Of a stretch of DNA of 56,878 nt, positions 30,872 to 39,770 are shown piece after piece. Each line of letters begins with the position of its first letter. Position 1 is the first letter of the stretch. The translations under genes were made by a program, and so were the position numbers. The stretch comes from Pantoea conspicua (GTDB taxonomy: Bacteria; Pseudomonadota; Gammaproteobacteria; Enterobacterales; Enterobacteriaceae). The notes under the pieces are model-generated. The model did no database searches, was not told where the DNA came from, and saw only the letters and a list, made by a program, of their open reading frames with translations. The stretch covers positions 1-56,878 of the forward strand of contig NZ_MLFN01000020.1 of the NCBI RefSeq assembly GCF_002095315.1. The letters run 5' to 3'.

Positions 30872-31780
30872 ATGATGTTAAGTAAGAAAAACAGCGAAGC
30901 TCTGGATGCGTTCAGTGAGAAGCTGGAAGTTGAAGGGCGCAGTCTGTGGCAGGACGCCCGTCGTCGTTTTATCCATAACCGTGCGGCCTCACTCAGCCTG
31001 CTGGTGCTGCTGCTGATTACGCTGTTTGTGATCATTGCGCCAATGCTGTCACAGTTCACCTACGACGATACTGACTGGGGCATGATGTCCTCTCCGCCGG
31101 ATACCACGTCCGGGCACTGGTTCGGCACCGATTCCTCGGGGCGCGATCTGCTGGTCAGGGTTGCGATTGGCGGCCGGATTTCACTGATGGTTGGTGTGGC
31201 CTCCGCCTTGATCGCAGTGATCGTCGGTACCCTGTACGGTTCGGTAGCCGGCTACCTCGGCGGCAAAACCGACTCGGTGATGATGCGTATTCTGGAAATC
31301 CTCAACTCGTTCCCGTTTATGTTCTTCGTTATCCTGCTGGTGACCTTTTTTGGCCGAAATATCCTGCTGATTTTTGCCGCCATCGGCATGGTGTCGTGGC
31401 TGGATATGGCACGTATCGTGCGTGGACAGACCCTGAGTCTGAAGCGCAAAGAGTTCATTGAAGCGGCCCACGTTGGCGGCGTCTCTACCTGGAAAATTGT
31501 GCTGCGACACATCGTGCCAAACGTCCTCGGTGTGGTGGTGGTCTATGCCTCATTGCTGGTGCCCAGCATGATTCTGTTTGAATCTTTTCTGAGCTTCCTC
31601 GGCCTGGGTACCCAGGAGCCGCTCAGCAGCTGGGGCGCACTGCTCAGCGACGGCGCGAACTCGATGGAAGTGTCGCCGTGGTTACTGCTCTATCCGGCCG
31701 GTTTTCTGGTCGTGACGCTGTTCTGTTTCAACTTTATTGGCGATGGCCTGCGTGATGCCCTCGACCCGAAAGATCGTTAA
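30872..31780 (+). CDS. oppC: Oligopeptide ABC transporter permease OppC
   Basis: OppC is the second permease of the importer. A cytoplasmic N-terminus is followed by the first membrane segment (LSLLVLLLITLFVIIAPML, about 43-61), the RDLLVRV motif and the coupling loop EAAHVGGVSTWKIVLRHIVPN near 198. Length is 302 as in E. coli. Start: ATG at 30872 with GCGGAG upstream. oppD follows after 11 bases with a good GGAG site. Confidence 0.95.
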   Translation: MMLSKKNSEALDAFSEKLEVEGRSLWQDARRRFIHNRAASLSLLVLLLITLFVIIAPMLSQFTYDDTDWGMMSSPPDTTSGHWFGTDSSGRDLLVRVAIGGRISLMVGVASALIAVIVGTLYGSVAGYLGGKTDSVMMRILEILNSFPFMFFVILLVTFFGRNILLIFAAIGMVSWLDMARIVRGQTLSLKRKEFIEAAHVGGVSTWKIVLRHIVPNVLGVVVVYASLLVPSMILFESFLSFLGLGTQEPLSSWGALLSDGANSMEVSPWLLLYPAGFLVVTLFCFNFIGDGLRDALDPKDR

Positions 31781-31791
31781 GGAGTTTCCCG

Positions 31792-32801
<1,010 letters not shown>

Positions 32802-32805
<4 letters not shown>

Positions 32806-33803
32806 GCACCGTAGCGGAAAAAAGAGTGTTGCTGGAAATCGCCGACCTCAAGGTGCATTTCGACATTAAAGATGGCAAGCAGTGGTTCTGGCAGCCGTCA
32901 AAGACCCTGAAAGCGGTGGATGGCGTCAGCCTGCGCCTGTATGAAGGGGAGACGCTGGGCGTAGTTGGCGAGTCGGGTTGCGGTAAATCGACGCTGGCCC
33001 GCGCCATCATCGGCCTGGTGAAAGCCACCGAAGGTCGGGTGGCGTGGCTGGGACGCGATCTGCTGGGGCAGAGCGAAGAGGAATGGCGCAAGGCGCGCAG
33101 CGACATCCAGATGATTTTCCAGGATCCGCTCGCCTCTCTCAATCCACGCATGACTATCGGCGATATCATTGCGGAGCCGCTGCGTACCTATCATCCGAAA
33201 ATGGCGCGTCAGGAAGTCAAAGATCGCGTTAAAAATATGATGATGAAGGTCGGTCTGCTGCCAAACCTGATCAACCGTTATCCGCATGAGTTCTCCGGCG
33301 GCCAGTGTCAGCGTATTGGCATCGCACGTGCATTGATTCTGGAGCCGAAGCTGATCATCTGTGATGAACCGGTGTCAGCGCTCGACGTGTCGATTCAGGC
33401 GCAGGTCGTCAATTTGCTGCAGCAGTTGCAGCGCGAGATGGGGTTGTCGTTGATCTTTATCGCCCACGATCTGGCGGTGGTGAAACACATCTCAGACCGC
33501 GTTCTGGTGATGTATCTCGGTCATGCGGTCGAGCTGGGCACCTACAGCGAGGTTTACAGCAATCCGCAGCATCCCTACACCAAAGCGCTGATGTCGGCGG
33601 TGCCAATTCCCGATCCGGATCTGGAAAAGAATAAGCAGATTCAGCTGCTGGAAGGGGAACTGCCGTCACCGATCAATCCACCGTCGGGCTGCGTATTCCG
33701 TACCCGCTGCCCGATTGCCGGTCCGGAGTGCGCCAAAACCCGGCCGCTGCTGGAAGGCAGTTTCCGCCATGCGGTCTCCTGCCTGAAAGTCGATCCGTTA
33801 TAA
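32802..33803 (+). CDS. oppF: Oligopeptide ABC transporter ATP-binding protein OppF
   Basis: OppF pairs with OppD. Walker A is GESGCGKST near residue 60, the signature is FSGGQCQR near 163 and Walker B is LIICDEPVSALD near 180. The C-terminal cysteine cluster (CVFRTRCPIAGPEC) is present. Length is 333 (334 in E. coli). It is the last gene of the operon and is followed by a strong terminator. Confidence 0.95.
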
Positions 33804-33810
33804 AGCAAAA

Positions 33811-33836
33811 CGCCGGGCAATAGCCCGGCGTTTTTT
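33811..33836. terminator. Terminator between oppF and yciU
   Basis: CGCCGGGC-AATA-GCCCGGCG is followed by TTTTTT on the plus strand and preceded by AAAA, so it ends opp and probably also the convergent clsA-yciU transcript. Confidence 0.88.
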
Positions 33837-33849
33837 ATCGCGGTGACGA

Positions 33850-34173
33850 CTATTCACGCCACAGGATATGACACAGTTTGTGGTCTTTTTCACGACACAA
33901 CAGTACGCGTGCAAAAACGTCGGTAATCGGCTCCCCATCCGCTTCACCCAGCCCAATCACCACTTCCGCGAAAAAGTCAGGATTCAGATCAAAATCGACG
34001 TGATCTTTCCAGTCTTCTGACGGATCGAACAGCTCGGCACCGCCGCGCTCTTCAAACTGCAGATTAAAAAGAATGATATCTGCCGGATCGAGATTATCGC
34101 CTGCCAGCTCAAGAAAAATATCGTAAGCCTGTTCCAGCGTTTCGTCTTCAGTAAGGCGGTTGTTTAAATCCAT
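33850..34173 (-). CDS. yciU: YciU family acidic protein (DUF440)
   Basis: This very acidic 107-residue protein matches E. coli YciU (109 residues): [20 protein letters not shown] at the start, [14 protein letters not shown] in the middle and [15 protein letters not shown] at the end. The family is described as a possible double-stranded DNA mimic; the function is not settled. A ribosome-binding site AGGACAG precedes the start. It lies 45 bases downstream of clsA on the same strand, as in E. coli. Confidence 0.92.
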   Translation of the reverse strand: MDLNNRLTEDETLEQAYDIFLELAGDNLDPADIILFNLQFEERGGAELFDPSEDWKDHVDFDLNPDFFAEVVIGLGEADGEPITDVFARVLLCREKDHKLCHILWRE

Positions 34174-34218
34174 GGTCTGTCCTGTCTGCCTGAGGCCGTA
34201 TACATAATCTGGCTCGTT

Positions 34219-35678
34219 TTACAGTAAAGGGCTGAAGAAGTAAAACAGTCGTTCGACGATACGCTGCCACCAGGCACGTTTTGACCAGCGCTGGCCATCC
34301 AGCAGGCGTGAACGGGCAATATAGTCATCCTGCACACAGGCCAGATCGCTGCCAAATCCGGCATCGTCTACCACCAGTGTAATCTCAAAATTGAGCCACA
34401 GGCTGCGCATATCAAGATTTACCGTGCCGACCAGGCTGAGTTGTCCATCGACCAGGACGCTTTTGGTATGCAACAGCCCATCTTCAAACTGGTAAATTTT
34501 CACCCCCGCCTCCAGCAGTTCACTGAAGAAGGCGCGGCTGGCCCAGCCCACCAGCAGAGAATCGTTATGGCGCGGCACAATAATACTGACATTCACCCCG
34601 CGCTGCGCTGCGGTACAGATGGCATGCAGCAGATCGTCGCTTGGCACGAAGTAGGGCGTAGTCATGATTAACTGCTCACGTGCGGAATAGACCGCTGTCA
34701 GCAGTGCCTGGTGGATCATATCTTCCGGGAAACCGGGACCCGAGGCGATGACCTGCACCGTATGGCCGCTCTCCTGCTCAAACGGCATGATATTTCGGTC
34801 GGGCGGGGGGGAAGAATGCGTTTTCCTGTCTCTATCTCCCAGTCGCAGCTAAAGACAATTCCCATGGCGGTGGCGACCGGGCCTTCCATTCGTGCCATCA
34901 GGTCGATCCACTGACCGACGCCAGCGTTCTGTTTAAAGAAGCGGGGGTCCACCAGGTTCATGCTGCCGGTATAGGCGATGTATTTATCAATTAAGACGAT
35001 TTTTCGATGCTGACGCAGGTCCATCCGGCGCAGGAATACGCGCAGCAGGCTGACCTGTAACGCTTCAACCACGTCAATGCCGGCATTGCGCATCATGCCG
35101 ACCCACGGGCTGCGGAAAAAGGTCACGCTGCCTGCTGAATCGAGCAGCAGCCGGCAGTGTACGCCGCGGCGTGAGGCGGCCATCAGCGACTCGGCGACTT
35201 CATCCGCCAGGCCGCCGGGATGCCAGATATAGAACACCATCTCGATATTATGCCGCGCCAGCTGGATATCCCGAATCAGCGCCTGCATCACATCATCGGC
35301 ACTGGTGAGCAGTTGCAGCTGATTGCCTTTAACACCGGCGATGCCCTGACGGTGATAACAGAGTTCGAACAGCGAACGGGCAACATCGCTGTGTTCAGTA
35401 GCAAAGATTTCACGACACTGCTTCAGATCGGTCATCCAGCGGGCCGTCGATGGCCACATGGTACGGGCCCGTTCTGCGCGACGTTTACCCAGATGGAGTT
35501 CGCCAAACGACAGGTAGGCGATAATACCCACCAGCGGCAGAATATAGATAATCAGCAGCCAGGCCATCGCCGAAGTCACGGCACGACGCTTCATCAGTAT
35601 TCGCAGCGTGACACCGGCGATCAGCAGCCAGTAGCCAAATAGCAGCAACCAGCTGATCAGGGTGTAAAAAGTGGTCAT
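34219..35678 (-). CDS. clsA: Cardiolipin synthase A, frameshifted
   Basis: ClsA joins two phosphatidylglycerol molecules into cardiolipin at the inner membrane. Two N-terminal membrane segments (residues 5-60) precede two HKD phospholipase D motifs: [18 protein letters not shown] in the first half and [19 protein letters not shown] in the second. The reading frame breaks in a seven-C run of the coding strand (plus-strand G run 34805-34811): one reads [10 protein letters not shown] where [15 protein letters not shown] is expected. Adding one base gives 486 residues, exactly the E. coli length. I infer a sequence error. yciU lies downstream. Confidence 0.9.
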
Positions 35679-35837
35679 TAAGTGGACATCCCGTTCGCGC
35701 TTTCGTCTGGCAAGTTTACGTGCAGATCACGGTCAGCGAAACCCTTTATCCTTTGCCATAACGATCAGATCCGATTTGGCATTGGCGATAAGATCTTTAT
35801 AATGCGTGCGCGTGAATTCGATGTCAGAGAGGAAGTG

Positions 35838-36011
35838 ATGAGACGAAGCAGAAATGAAGTGGCGCGCTGGAGAATGTTACGTCAGGTACACCGACGCCGT
35901 TCACGCTGGCTGGAAGGGCAGTCACGACGCTATAAACGCATTCACAGCATTCGCCATCAACTGGCGCAGCAGCAGCGTCGCTCCATCCTGTTTATTACGC
36001 AAAATATGTAG
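35838..36011 (+). CDS. yciY: YciY small basic protein
   Basis: This 57-residue protein is very basic: MRRSRNEVARWRM at the start and RRRSRWLEGQSRR in the middle. It matches E. coli YciY, which has the same length and the same WLEGQSRR core. The function is not known. The ATG at 35838 has GAGAGGAAG just upstream; longer in-frame readings to 35682 have no similarity. It is divergent from clsA, as in E. coli. Confidence 0.85.
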   Translation: MRRSRNEVARWRMLRQVHRRRSRWLEGQSRRYKRIHSIRHQLAQQQRRSILFITQNM

Positions 36012-36085
36012 GCTGTAGTGCGCATCAGGCTGCAGGCCCGCTGGCAGAGGCAGTCCCTATCCGCCAGCCGGGTGGACGCGGTTAC

Positions 36086-36406
36086 TCAGGCTTCGAAAAA
36101 TCCCAGCTCGGCCAGAAAGCCACGCGCCTGCAGATGTTCCTGTTGCGAAGCACCGCGATCGCTCACTTCACGCATCAGACAATCCGCCGGGCTACCCAGT
36201 CCCACAGGACGGCGGCAACCGGCGCGGTCATACCATTCAAAAGACCACTTATCCGTTTTGCGATGATAATAGATGGTTAACCAGGCAGAGCAGTTTGCCG
36301 GATAACCACTCAGCACTTCGGTTTTCGGATCGGCAATTGCCTGCATCCGGTATAACAGCTGATCGACGAAAGTTGTGGCGCCCTGAATATTATAAGTCTT
36401 ATGCAT
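36086..36406 (-). CDS. Hypothetical protein, 106 residues
   Basis: I do not recognise this protein. It has 106 residues, no signal peptide and no membrane segment. It is rich in aromatic and positively charged residues, with a run that looks like beta strands (WLTIYYHRKTDKWSFEWYDRAG) and two cysteines (CSAW near residue 39, CRRP near 70). The ATG at 36406 has AGG 6 bases upstream, and codon use resembles the neighbours, so it is probably real. It starts the variable stretch in the position of kch and is divergent from the ycgZ-like gene. Confidence 0.7.
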   Translation of the reverse strand: MHKTYNIQGATTFVDQLLYRMQAIADPKTEVLSGYPANCSAWLTIYYHRKTDKWSFEWYDRAGCRRPVGLGSPADCLMREVSDRGASQQEHLQARGFLAELGFFEA

Positions 36407-36605
36407 AATGAGCCTGCGACTGTGCTGTAGCGTCCATTCTGAGCTTCAGAGGTGTAATAACGAAGTCATAAATGTAGTCAGCGATAAGAAATAATTCCTG
36501 TTTACCCTAAAAAAAATGTCTGACGGCGCAGCATTTCGTCGCTGCGTGCCGGTAAATATTCACTGCAATGCGGTTTAACCCGGCCTTCCCAATAAGAATG
36601 GCTAA

Positions 36606-36614
36606 ACCTGTACA
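36606..36614. promoter_or_regulatory. Upstream ACCTGTACA repeat
   Basis: This 9-base sequence is repeated exactly at 36694-36702, 88 bases downstream in the same orientation. Both lie in the divergent region between the hypothetical gene and the ycgZ-like gene. They may be binding sites for one regulator. Confidence 0.35.
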
Positions 36615-36693
36615 GCTTTACAATCACACAAGTTACTGTTTGGGCTCAAATTATTTGCCGTTTTAAGAAATTATTGCAAATTACTCGTCAAAT

Positions 36694-36705
36694 ACCTGTA
36701 CAAGT
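36694..36705. promoter_or_regulatory. Candidate MerR-type (BluR/MlrA-like) operator upstream of ycgZ
   Basis: ACCTGTACAAGT is nearly palindromic (ACNTGTACANGT) around a TGTACA core, 66 bases upstream of the ycgZ start. MlrA, a MerR-family protein, recognises TGTACA-based sites, and the related BluR represses ycgZ in E. coli. The palindrome is seen; the binding protein is inferred, and no bluR gene is in this window. Confidence 0.4.
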
Positions 36706-36770
36706 AATGGTTGGTGGTATAGCTTTATCGCATCGGTTATGACATTTAATGAACTCTGTGAGGGTTGACC

Positions 36771-37013
36771 ATGCAAGCCAACGTAAGAATCCCGGCCTCA
36801 GTTTCTGATATCTCCGCTTATCTGAGCAGTGCTTCCCTGCCGGCTCAACAGGCCATTCTTGGCGCTGTCGTGACAGAGATCGTGCGTTCTGGTCGCAGCC
36901 TGAACCGTAAGGCCATCTGCACCCGACTGGTCAGCCGTTTACAGGCGGTGACCAGTGCGGAAGAAGAGCATCATTATCATGCACTGATTGGGCTGCTGCT
37001 GGACCGCAATTAA
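36771..37013 (+). CDS. ycgZ: YcgZ-like RcsB connector protein (YmgB/AriR family)
   Basis: The 80-residue protein matches E. coli YcgZ closely in its second half: LGAVVTEIVRSGRSLNRK and then EEEHHYHALIGLLLDRN correspond to the YcgZ blocks around LGEIVTEIL and HYNALIGLLF. In E. coli YcgZ, YmgA and YmgB are small connector proteins that act through RcsB on curli and capsule genes, under blue-light control by BluR and YcgF. The ATG at 36771 with GAGGG upstream is preferred to a TTG two codons earlier. The gene stands alone here: no ymgA, ymgB, bluR or bluF neighbours. Confidence 0.82.
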   Translation: MQANVRIPASVSDISAYLSSASLPAQQAILGAVVTEIVRSGRSLNRKAICTRLVSRLQAVTSAEEEHHYHALIGLLLDRN

Positions 37014-37172
37014 ACACCGCGTCAGGCGCTGCGGGTGCCGCTGAAAACAGGCCTGCAGCGCGGTAACGAACGCCTCCGACACGCTTGACAACCGAGCGGG
37101 TTTTTTATAGAAAATAATCATCTTTCGTGATCGTTTTTCGTTGTCCAATCATTCATCCCTCACGGAAGATCG

Positions 37173-37205
37173 AAGCCCTGCCAGACCGGCAGGGCTTTTG
37201 TTTTT
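37173..37205 (+). terminator. Strong rho-independent terminator with no gene directly upstream
   Basis: A 10-base stem AAGCCCTGCC / GGCAGGGCTT with a 5-base loop is followed by TTTTGTTTTT on the plus strand. It lies 160 bases after ycgZ. A weaker hairpin with a T run (CGCT / AGCG, T run near 37102) is nearer to ycgZ, so this one may end a separate small RNA. Confidence 0.75.
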
Positions 37206-37226
37206 CCCGCCCGAATCCGCACAGGA

Positions 37227-37292
37227 TCAGTCCAGCAAATAGATGCCTGCAACAATCGCGCTGACAGACATGATATGCAGCAATTCGGTCAT
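37227..37292 (-). CDS. Candidate 21-residue small membrane protein
   Basis: From the ATG at 37290-37292 the minus strand encodes MTELLHIMSVSAIVAG followed by IYLLD and a stop. Nearly all of it is hydrophobic and long enough to span a membrane. A near-perfect Shine-Dalgarno AGGAGAGG lies 5 bases upstream of the ATG, which is far better than chance, and no larger ORF explains the site. I do not recognise it in E. coli. It could be a small membrane protein or a leader peptide. Convergent with the terminator at 37173-37205. Confidence 0.5.
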   Translation of the reverse strand: MTELLHIMSVSAIVAGIYLLD

Positions 37293-37492
37293 GACGGCCT
37301 CTCCTGTTGGGGTGATAAGTCTTTTCAGTCAAGAATACCTGAGCGATCAGGTCAAAAAAATTTACATTTTTAACCAGCGACTGAACCATGCCGATCTCAG
37401 ATTACGGCCTGCCGCCCTGAAATCAGACGAGGTGTACCGGCTTGCGCTTCGGCTATTGTTTAGCGTGGCTGTATTGTTGAGGCGGAGGTAGC

Positions 37493-37618
37493 ATGAGGCG
37501 CTATCCGTTATTCCGTGGACTTCTGCCTGGAGCGGTGAGTGTCGGTGATACCCCCATTTTGCGTGCCAGGATGCTTTTAAGAACTCGCCAGATTGCCGCT
37601 TTTCAGGTCCAGGATTAA
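37493..37618 (+). CDS. Candidate 41-residue small protein
   Basis: The frame begins MRRYPLFRGLLPGAVS and has a strong GGAGG 4 bases upstream of the ATG. It is basic and has no clear signal peptide. The stop is 31 bases before the cigR-like start, so it could be the first gene of that operon or an uORF. There is no similarity that I know of; the case rests on the ribosome-binding site only. Confidence 0.3.
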   Translation: MRRYPLFRGLLPGAVSVGDTPILRARMLLRTRQIAAFQVQD

Positions 37619-37649
37619 ATTTAAATCAATTACCTTTGGGAGCAGGACA

Positions 37650-38126
37650 ATGAAAAAACTGGCAAGGTCTGGCGTCATCGCATTAACCCTCTGTTTGCTT
37701 TTCACCTCACCGGCGCTGTTGGCCAATCCAGGCAATGGAAACGGAAACGGCAATGGAAAGGGCAATGGTCATGGACAAGGGCATGGTAATAAGGGCGAGG
37801 GGAAACATGATAAGTCACAGGGTAAAAAGAATAAGGGCGGCGATCCCTGGCGGGCAGAAACCGATATCAGTTATTCATTCGCGCGTGATCTGGCCAGACA
37901 GCAGGGGCTGACCGGCTACTCATCTTTGCCGCCGGGAATTGCTAAAAATCTCGCGCGCGGTAAACCGTTGCCGCCTGGTATCGCTAAACGCTCGGTGCCG
38001 CGCGGTATGCTGGAGGGTCTGCCTTCTTATCCCGGTTACGAATGGAAAATGGTGGGGGATAACCTGGTACTGATTGCGCTGAGTACGGCAGTGGTCACCG
38101 CGATTATCAATAACGTCTTTGATTGA
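37650..38126 (+). CDS. CigR-like inner-membrane protein (RcnB family)
   Basis: The 158-residue protein has a signal peptide (residues 1-25), a low-complexity stretch of glycine-asparagine, lysine and histidine residues (about 26-65), a middle with repeated LPPGIAKNLARGKPLPPGIA motifs, and a hydrophobic C-terminus (about 137-157). This layout and the repeated PPGIAK motif match CigR, the anti-virulence regulator encoded on a Salmonella island, and its chromosomal relatives. The role here is unknown. The ATG at 37650 has AGGACA upstream; the longer frame to 37593 has none. Confidence 0.78.
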   Translation: MKKLARSGVIALTLCLLFTSPALLANPGNGNGNGNGKGNGHGQGHGNKGEGKHDKSQGKKNKGGDPWRAETDISYSFARDLARQQGLTGYSSLPPGIAKNLARGKPLPPGIAKRSVPRGMLEGLPSYPGYEWKMVGDNLVLIALSTAVVTAIINNVFD

Positions 38127-38149
38127 CGCCATCGCTGTGCCTTACCAGT

Positions 38150-38180
38150 AAAAAAAAACCGCCGGTGGGCGGTTTTTTTT
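38150..38180. terminator. Terminator after the cigR-like gene
   Basis: ACCGCC-GGTG-GGCGGT is flanked by eight A and followed by eight T, and can work in both directions. It also lies just past the end of the minus-strand small membrane protein gene. Confidence 0.85.
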
Positions 38181-38200
38181 ACGCGTAACGGCTGATCTTT

Positions 38201-38388
38201 TCAGCCCGCGGCACCGGATTCAACACGCACCATCAGGATCATGTTTACCAGTTGCAGCACCGCTGCCAGCACAATTAACATCACAATCAGATGTTTTTTA
38301 TTGCGCCAGCCCTGCTGCGCCAAAAGTAAAGGGCGGTCGCGATAAGCGCCACGATCGGCACCAGCAGCGCCAGAATAATCATTTGCAT
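38201..38388 (-). CDS. Small two-helix membrane protein, probably frameshifted
   Basis: The minus strand from 38388 reads MQMIILALLVPIVALI and then TALYFWRS, ending at a stop at 38287 after 33 residues. If one T is added in the T run at 38322-38325 (plus-strand A run), the frame continues LAQQGWRNKKHLIVMLIV and LAAVLQLVNMILMVRV to a stop at 38201. This gives a 62-residue protein with two clear membrane segments split by a basic loop, which is unlikely by chance. The ribosome-binding site is weak. Function is unknown. It follows yciI on the same strand, past its terminator. Confidence 0.5.
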
Positions 38389-38407
38389 TGTTGCTTTACC
38401 CGGAAAA

Positions 38408-38439
38408 CAAAAAAGGCCCCGGTGCGCCGCACCGAAGCC
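38408..38439 (-). terminator. Terminator of yciI
   Basis: On the minus strand the inner stem CGGTGC-GGC-GCACCG lies within an outer GGC / GCC pair, followed by TTTTTTG. Confidence 0.75.
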
Positions 38440-38461
38440 ATTTATCAGCGCGCATTCGCGA

Positions 38462-38758
38462 TTAGAAAACGCGTTTGAACGGTTTAACGGCCACCTGTTT
38501 GTAAACGCCAGCGGCAATATAGGGATCATCTTCTGCCCAGGATTGTGCCGCTTCAAGTGACGGGAACTCGGCAATCACGGTTGAACCGGTAAAGCCTGCC
38601 ACGCCCGGATCGTTGCTGTCGACGGCAGGCATCGGACCCGCAATAATCAGGCGTCCTTCTTCATGCAGTAGTTTCAGGCGCGCCAGATGGGCAGGGCGCA
38701 CGGCATTACGTTTTTCCAGTGAATCTGCGTTGTCTTCTGCATAAATGACGTAAAGCAC
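38462..38758 (-). CDS. yciI: YciI family protein
   Basis: The 98-residue protein is the same length as E. coli YciI and shares [17 protein letters not shown], the [14 protein letters not shown] helix, and [13 protein letters not shown] with the conserved histidine-aspartate pair of the YCII ferredoxin-like fold. It probably acts as a small dehydratase or lyase-like enzyme; the substrate is not known. It is divergent from tonB, as in E. coli, where kch is on its other side. Confidence 0.93.
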   Translation of the reverse strand: MLYVIYAEDNADSLEKRNAVRPAHLARLKLLHEEGRLIIAGPMPAVDSNDPGVAGFTGSTVIAEFPSLEAAQSWAEDDPYIAAGVYKQVAVKPFKRVF

Positions 38759-38959
38759 TTGGGAGCTCCCATTAACTCTTCCTAATTTCGCAACACGTTA
38801 AGGGATTGTTTATCAGAGTGCAAACGAAACCTCTGACCCGCTTACTGCTCAGCATAAAGGGCTAAAAAGCGCTTTTCTTTCGGTGAGATGGCGGGAGTTA
38901 TTGAAACTGATTGCTATTTGCATTTAAAATCGGCTCTTCATTTAATGACTGCGACTGTT

Positions 38960-39724
38960 ATGACCACGCTGACTATGCCATTACCCAAACGCACGCCTGT
39001 CTCCATGTTATTGTCTGTCGCTTTGCATGGTACCGTCATTGCCGGAATTCTCTACGCCTCATTCCATCAGGTGACCGAAGTGCCCAAAGCGTCGCAGCCC
39101 ATCAGTGTCAGCCTGGTCGCCCCGGAAATTCAGCCACAACCTGCGCCAGCGGTAGTTGAGCCACCGGCTCCGCAGCCAGAACCGGTACCTGAACCGCAGC
39201 CAGAGCCGGTACCTGAACCTCAGCCCGCCCCGGAACCCCCGAAGGCGGAACCGGTACCGATTCCGAAGCCAGAACCGAAGCCAAAACCAAAACCGAAACC
39301 CAAGCCGGAACATAAGCGTGAGCAACCTAAACGCGAGGTAAAACCGCGTCAGGAGAGCAAACCCCAGGCCAATCCGTTTAAACAGGACCTGCCGGCGACG
39401 CAGAACAAGCCGACAACTGCGCCGAAATCGACGCCGTCAGCGAGCCAGACGGTTTCCAGCGGGCCGAAAGCGCTGAGTGTCAGCAAGCCAGGTTATCCAC
39501 AGCGCGCACGGGCGCTTCGCATTGAGGGTCGGGTGCGGGTGAAATTTGATGTGAACAGCGAGGGACGGGTGGAGAATATTCAGATCCTCTCCGCGGAACC
39601 GCGCAATATGTTTGAACGGGCAGTCAGGGAGTCGATGAAGCAGTGGCGTTACCAGAGCGGTCGTCCAGGACAGGTGACCATGAACGTTGTCTTTAAGATG
39701 AATGGCGGTGCCAGCATCGAATAA
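38960..39724 (+). CDS. tonB: Energy transducer TonB
   Basis: TonB carries proton-motive energy from ExbB-ExbD to outer-membrane receptors for iron-siderophores and vitamin B12. An uncleaved N-terminal anchor (SMLLSVALHGTVIAGILYASF) with the essential serine and histidine is followed by a long proline-rich spacer of Pro-Glu and Pro-Lys repeats, and a C-terminal domain (ALRIEGRVRVKFDVNSEGRV to the end). ATG codons at 38945, 38960 and 38975 are possible starts; I use 38960 (254 residues). The sequence GCATTTAAAATC just upstream is shared with E. coli tonB as I remember it and includes the -10 box. Confidence 0.92.
   Translation: MTTLTMPLPKRTPVSMLLSVALHGTVIAGILYASFHQVTEVPKASQPISVSLVAPEIQPQPAPAVVEPPAPQPEPVPEPQPEPVPEPQPAPEPPKAEPVPIPKPEPKPKPKPKPKPEHKREQPKREVKPRQESKPQANPFKQDLPATQNKPTTAPKSTPSASQTVSSGPKALSVSKPGYPQRARALRIEGRVRVKFDVNSEGRVENIQILSAEPRNMFERAVRESMKQWRYQSGRPGQVTMNVVFKMNGGASIE
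39170..39217 (+). repeat. 24-bp tandem repeat in the tonB spacer
   Basis: Two adjacent 24-base copies (39170-39193 and 39194-39217) differ at one base and each encodes PQPEPVPE. A third, degenerate copy follows. They lie in the proline-rich spacer, where length can change by slippage. Confidence 0.85.
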
Positions 39725-39762
39725 AAAAGCTGGCGGTCAGTGACACTGCACCTGACCGCCAG
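39723..39762 (-). terminator. Terminator between tonB and yciA
   Basis: An 11-base stem CTGGCGGTCAG / CTGACCGCCAG with an 11-base loop is followed on the minus strand by TTTTTT. It ends yciA and probably also blocks tonB; E. coli tonB and its neighbour also share a bidirectional terminator. Confidence 0.85.
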
Positions 39763-39770
39763 ACGACCGG

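Noticed and set aside
37153..37389. 78-codon minus-strand ORF overlapping the 21-codon ORF
   Set aside because: It runs through a strong terminator hairpin and has no ribosome-binding site.
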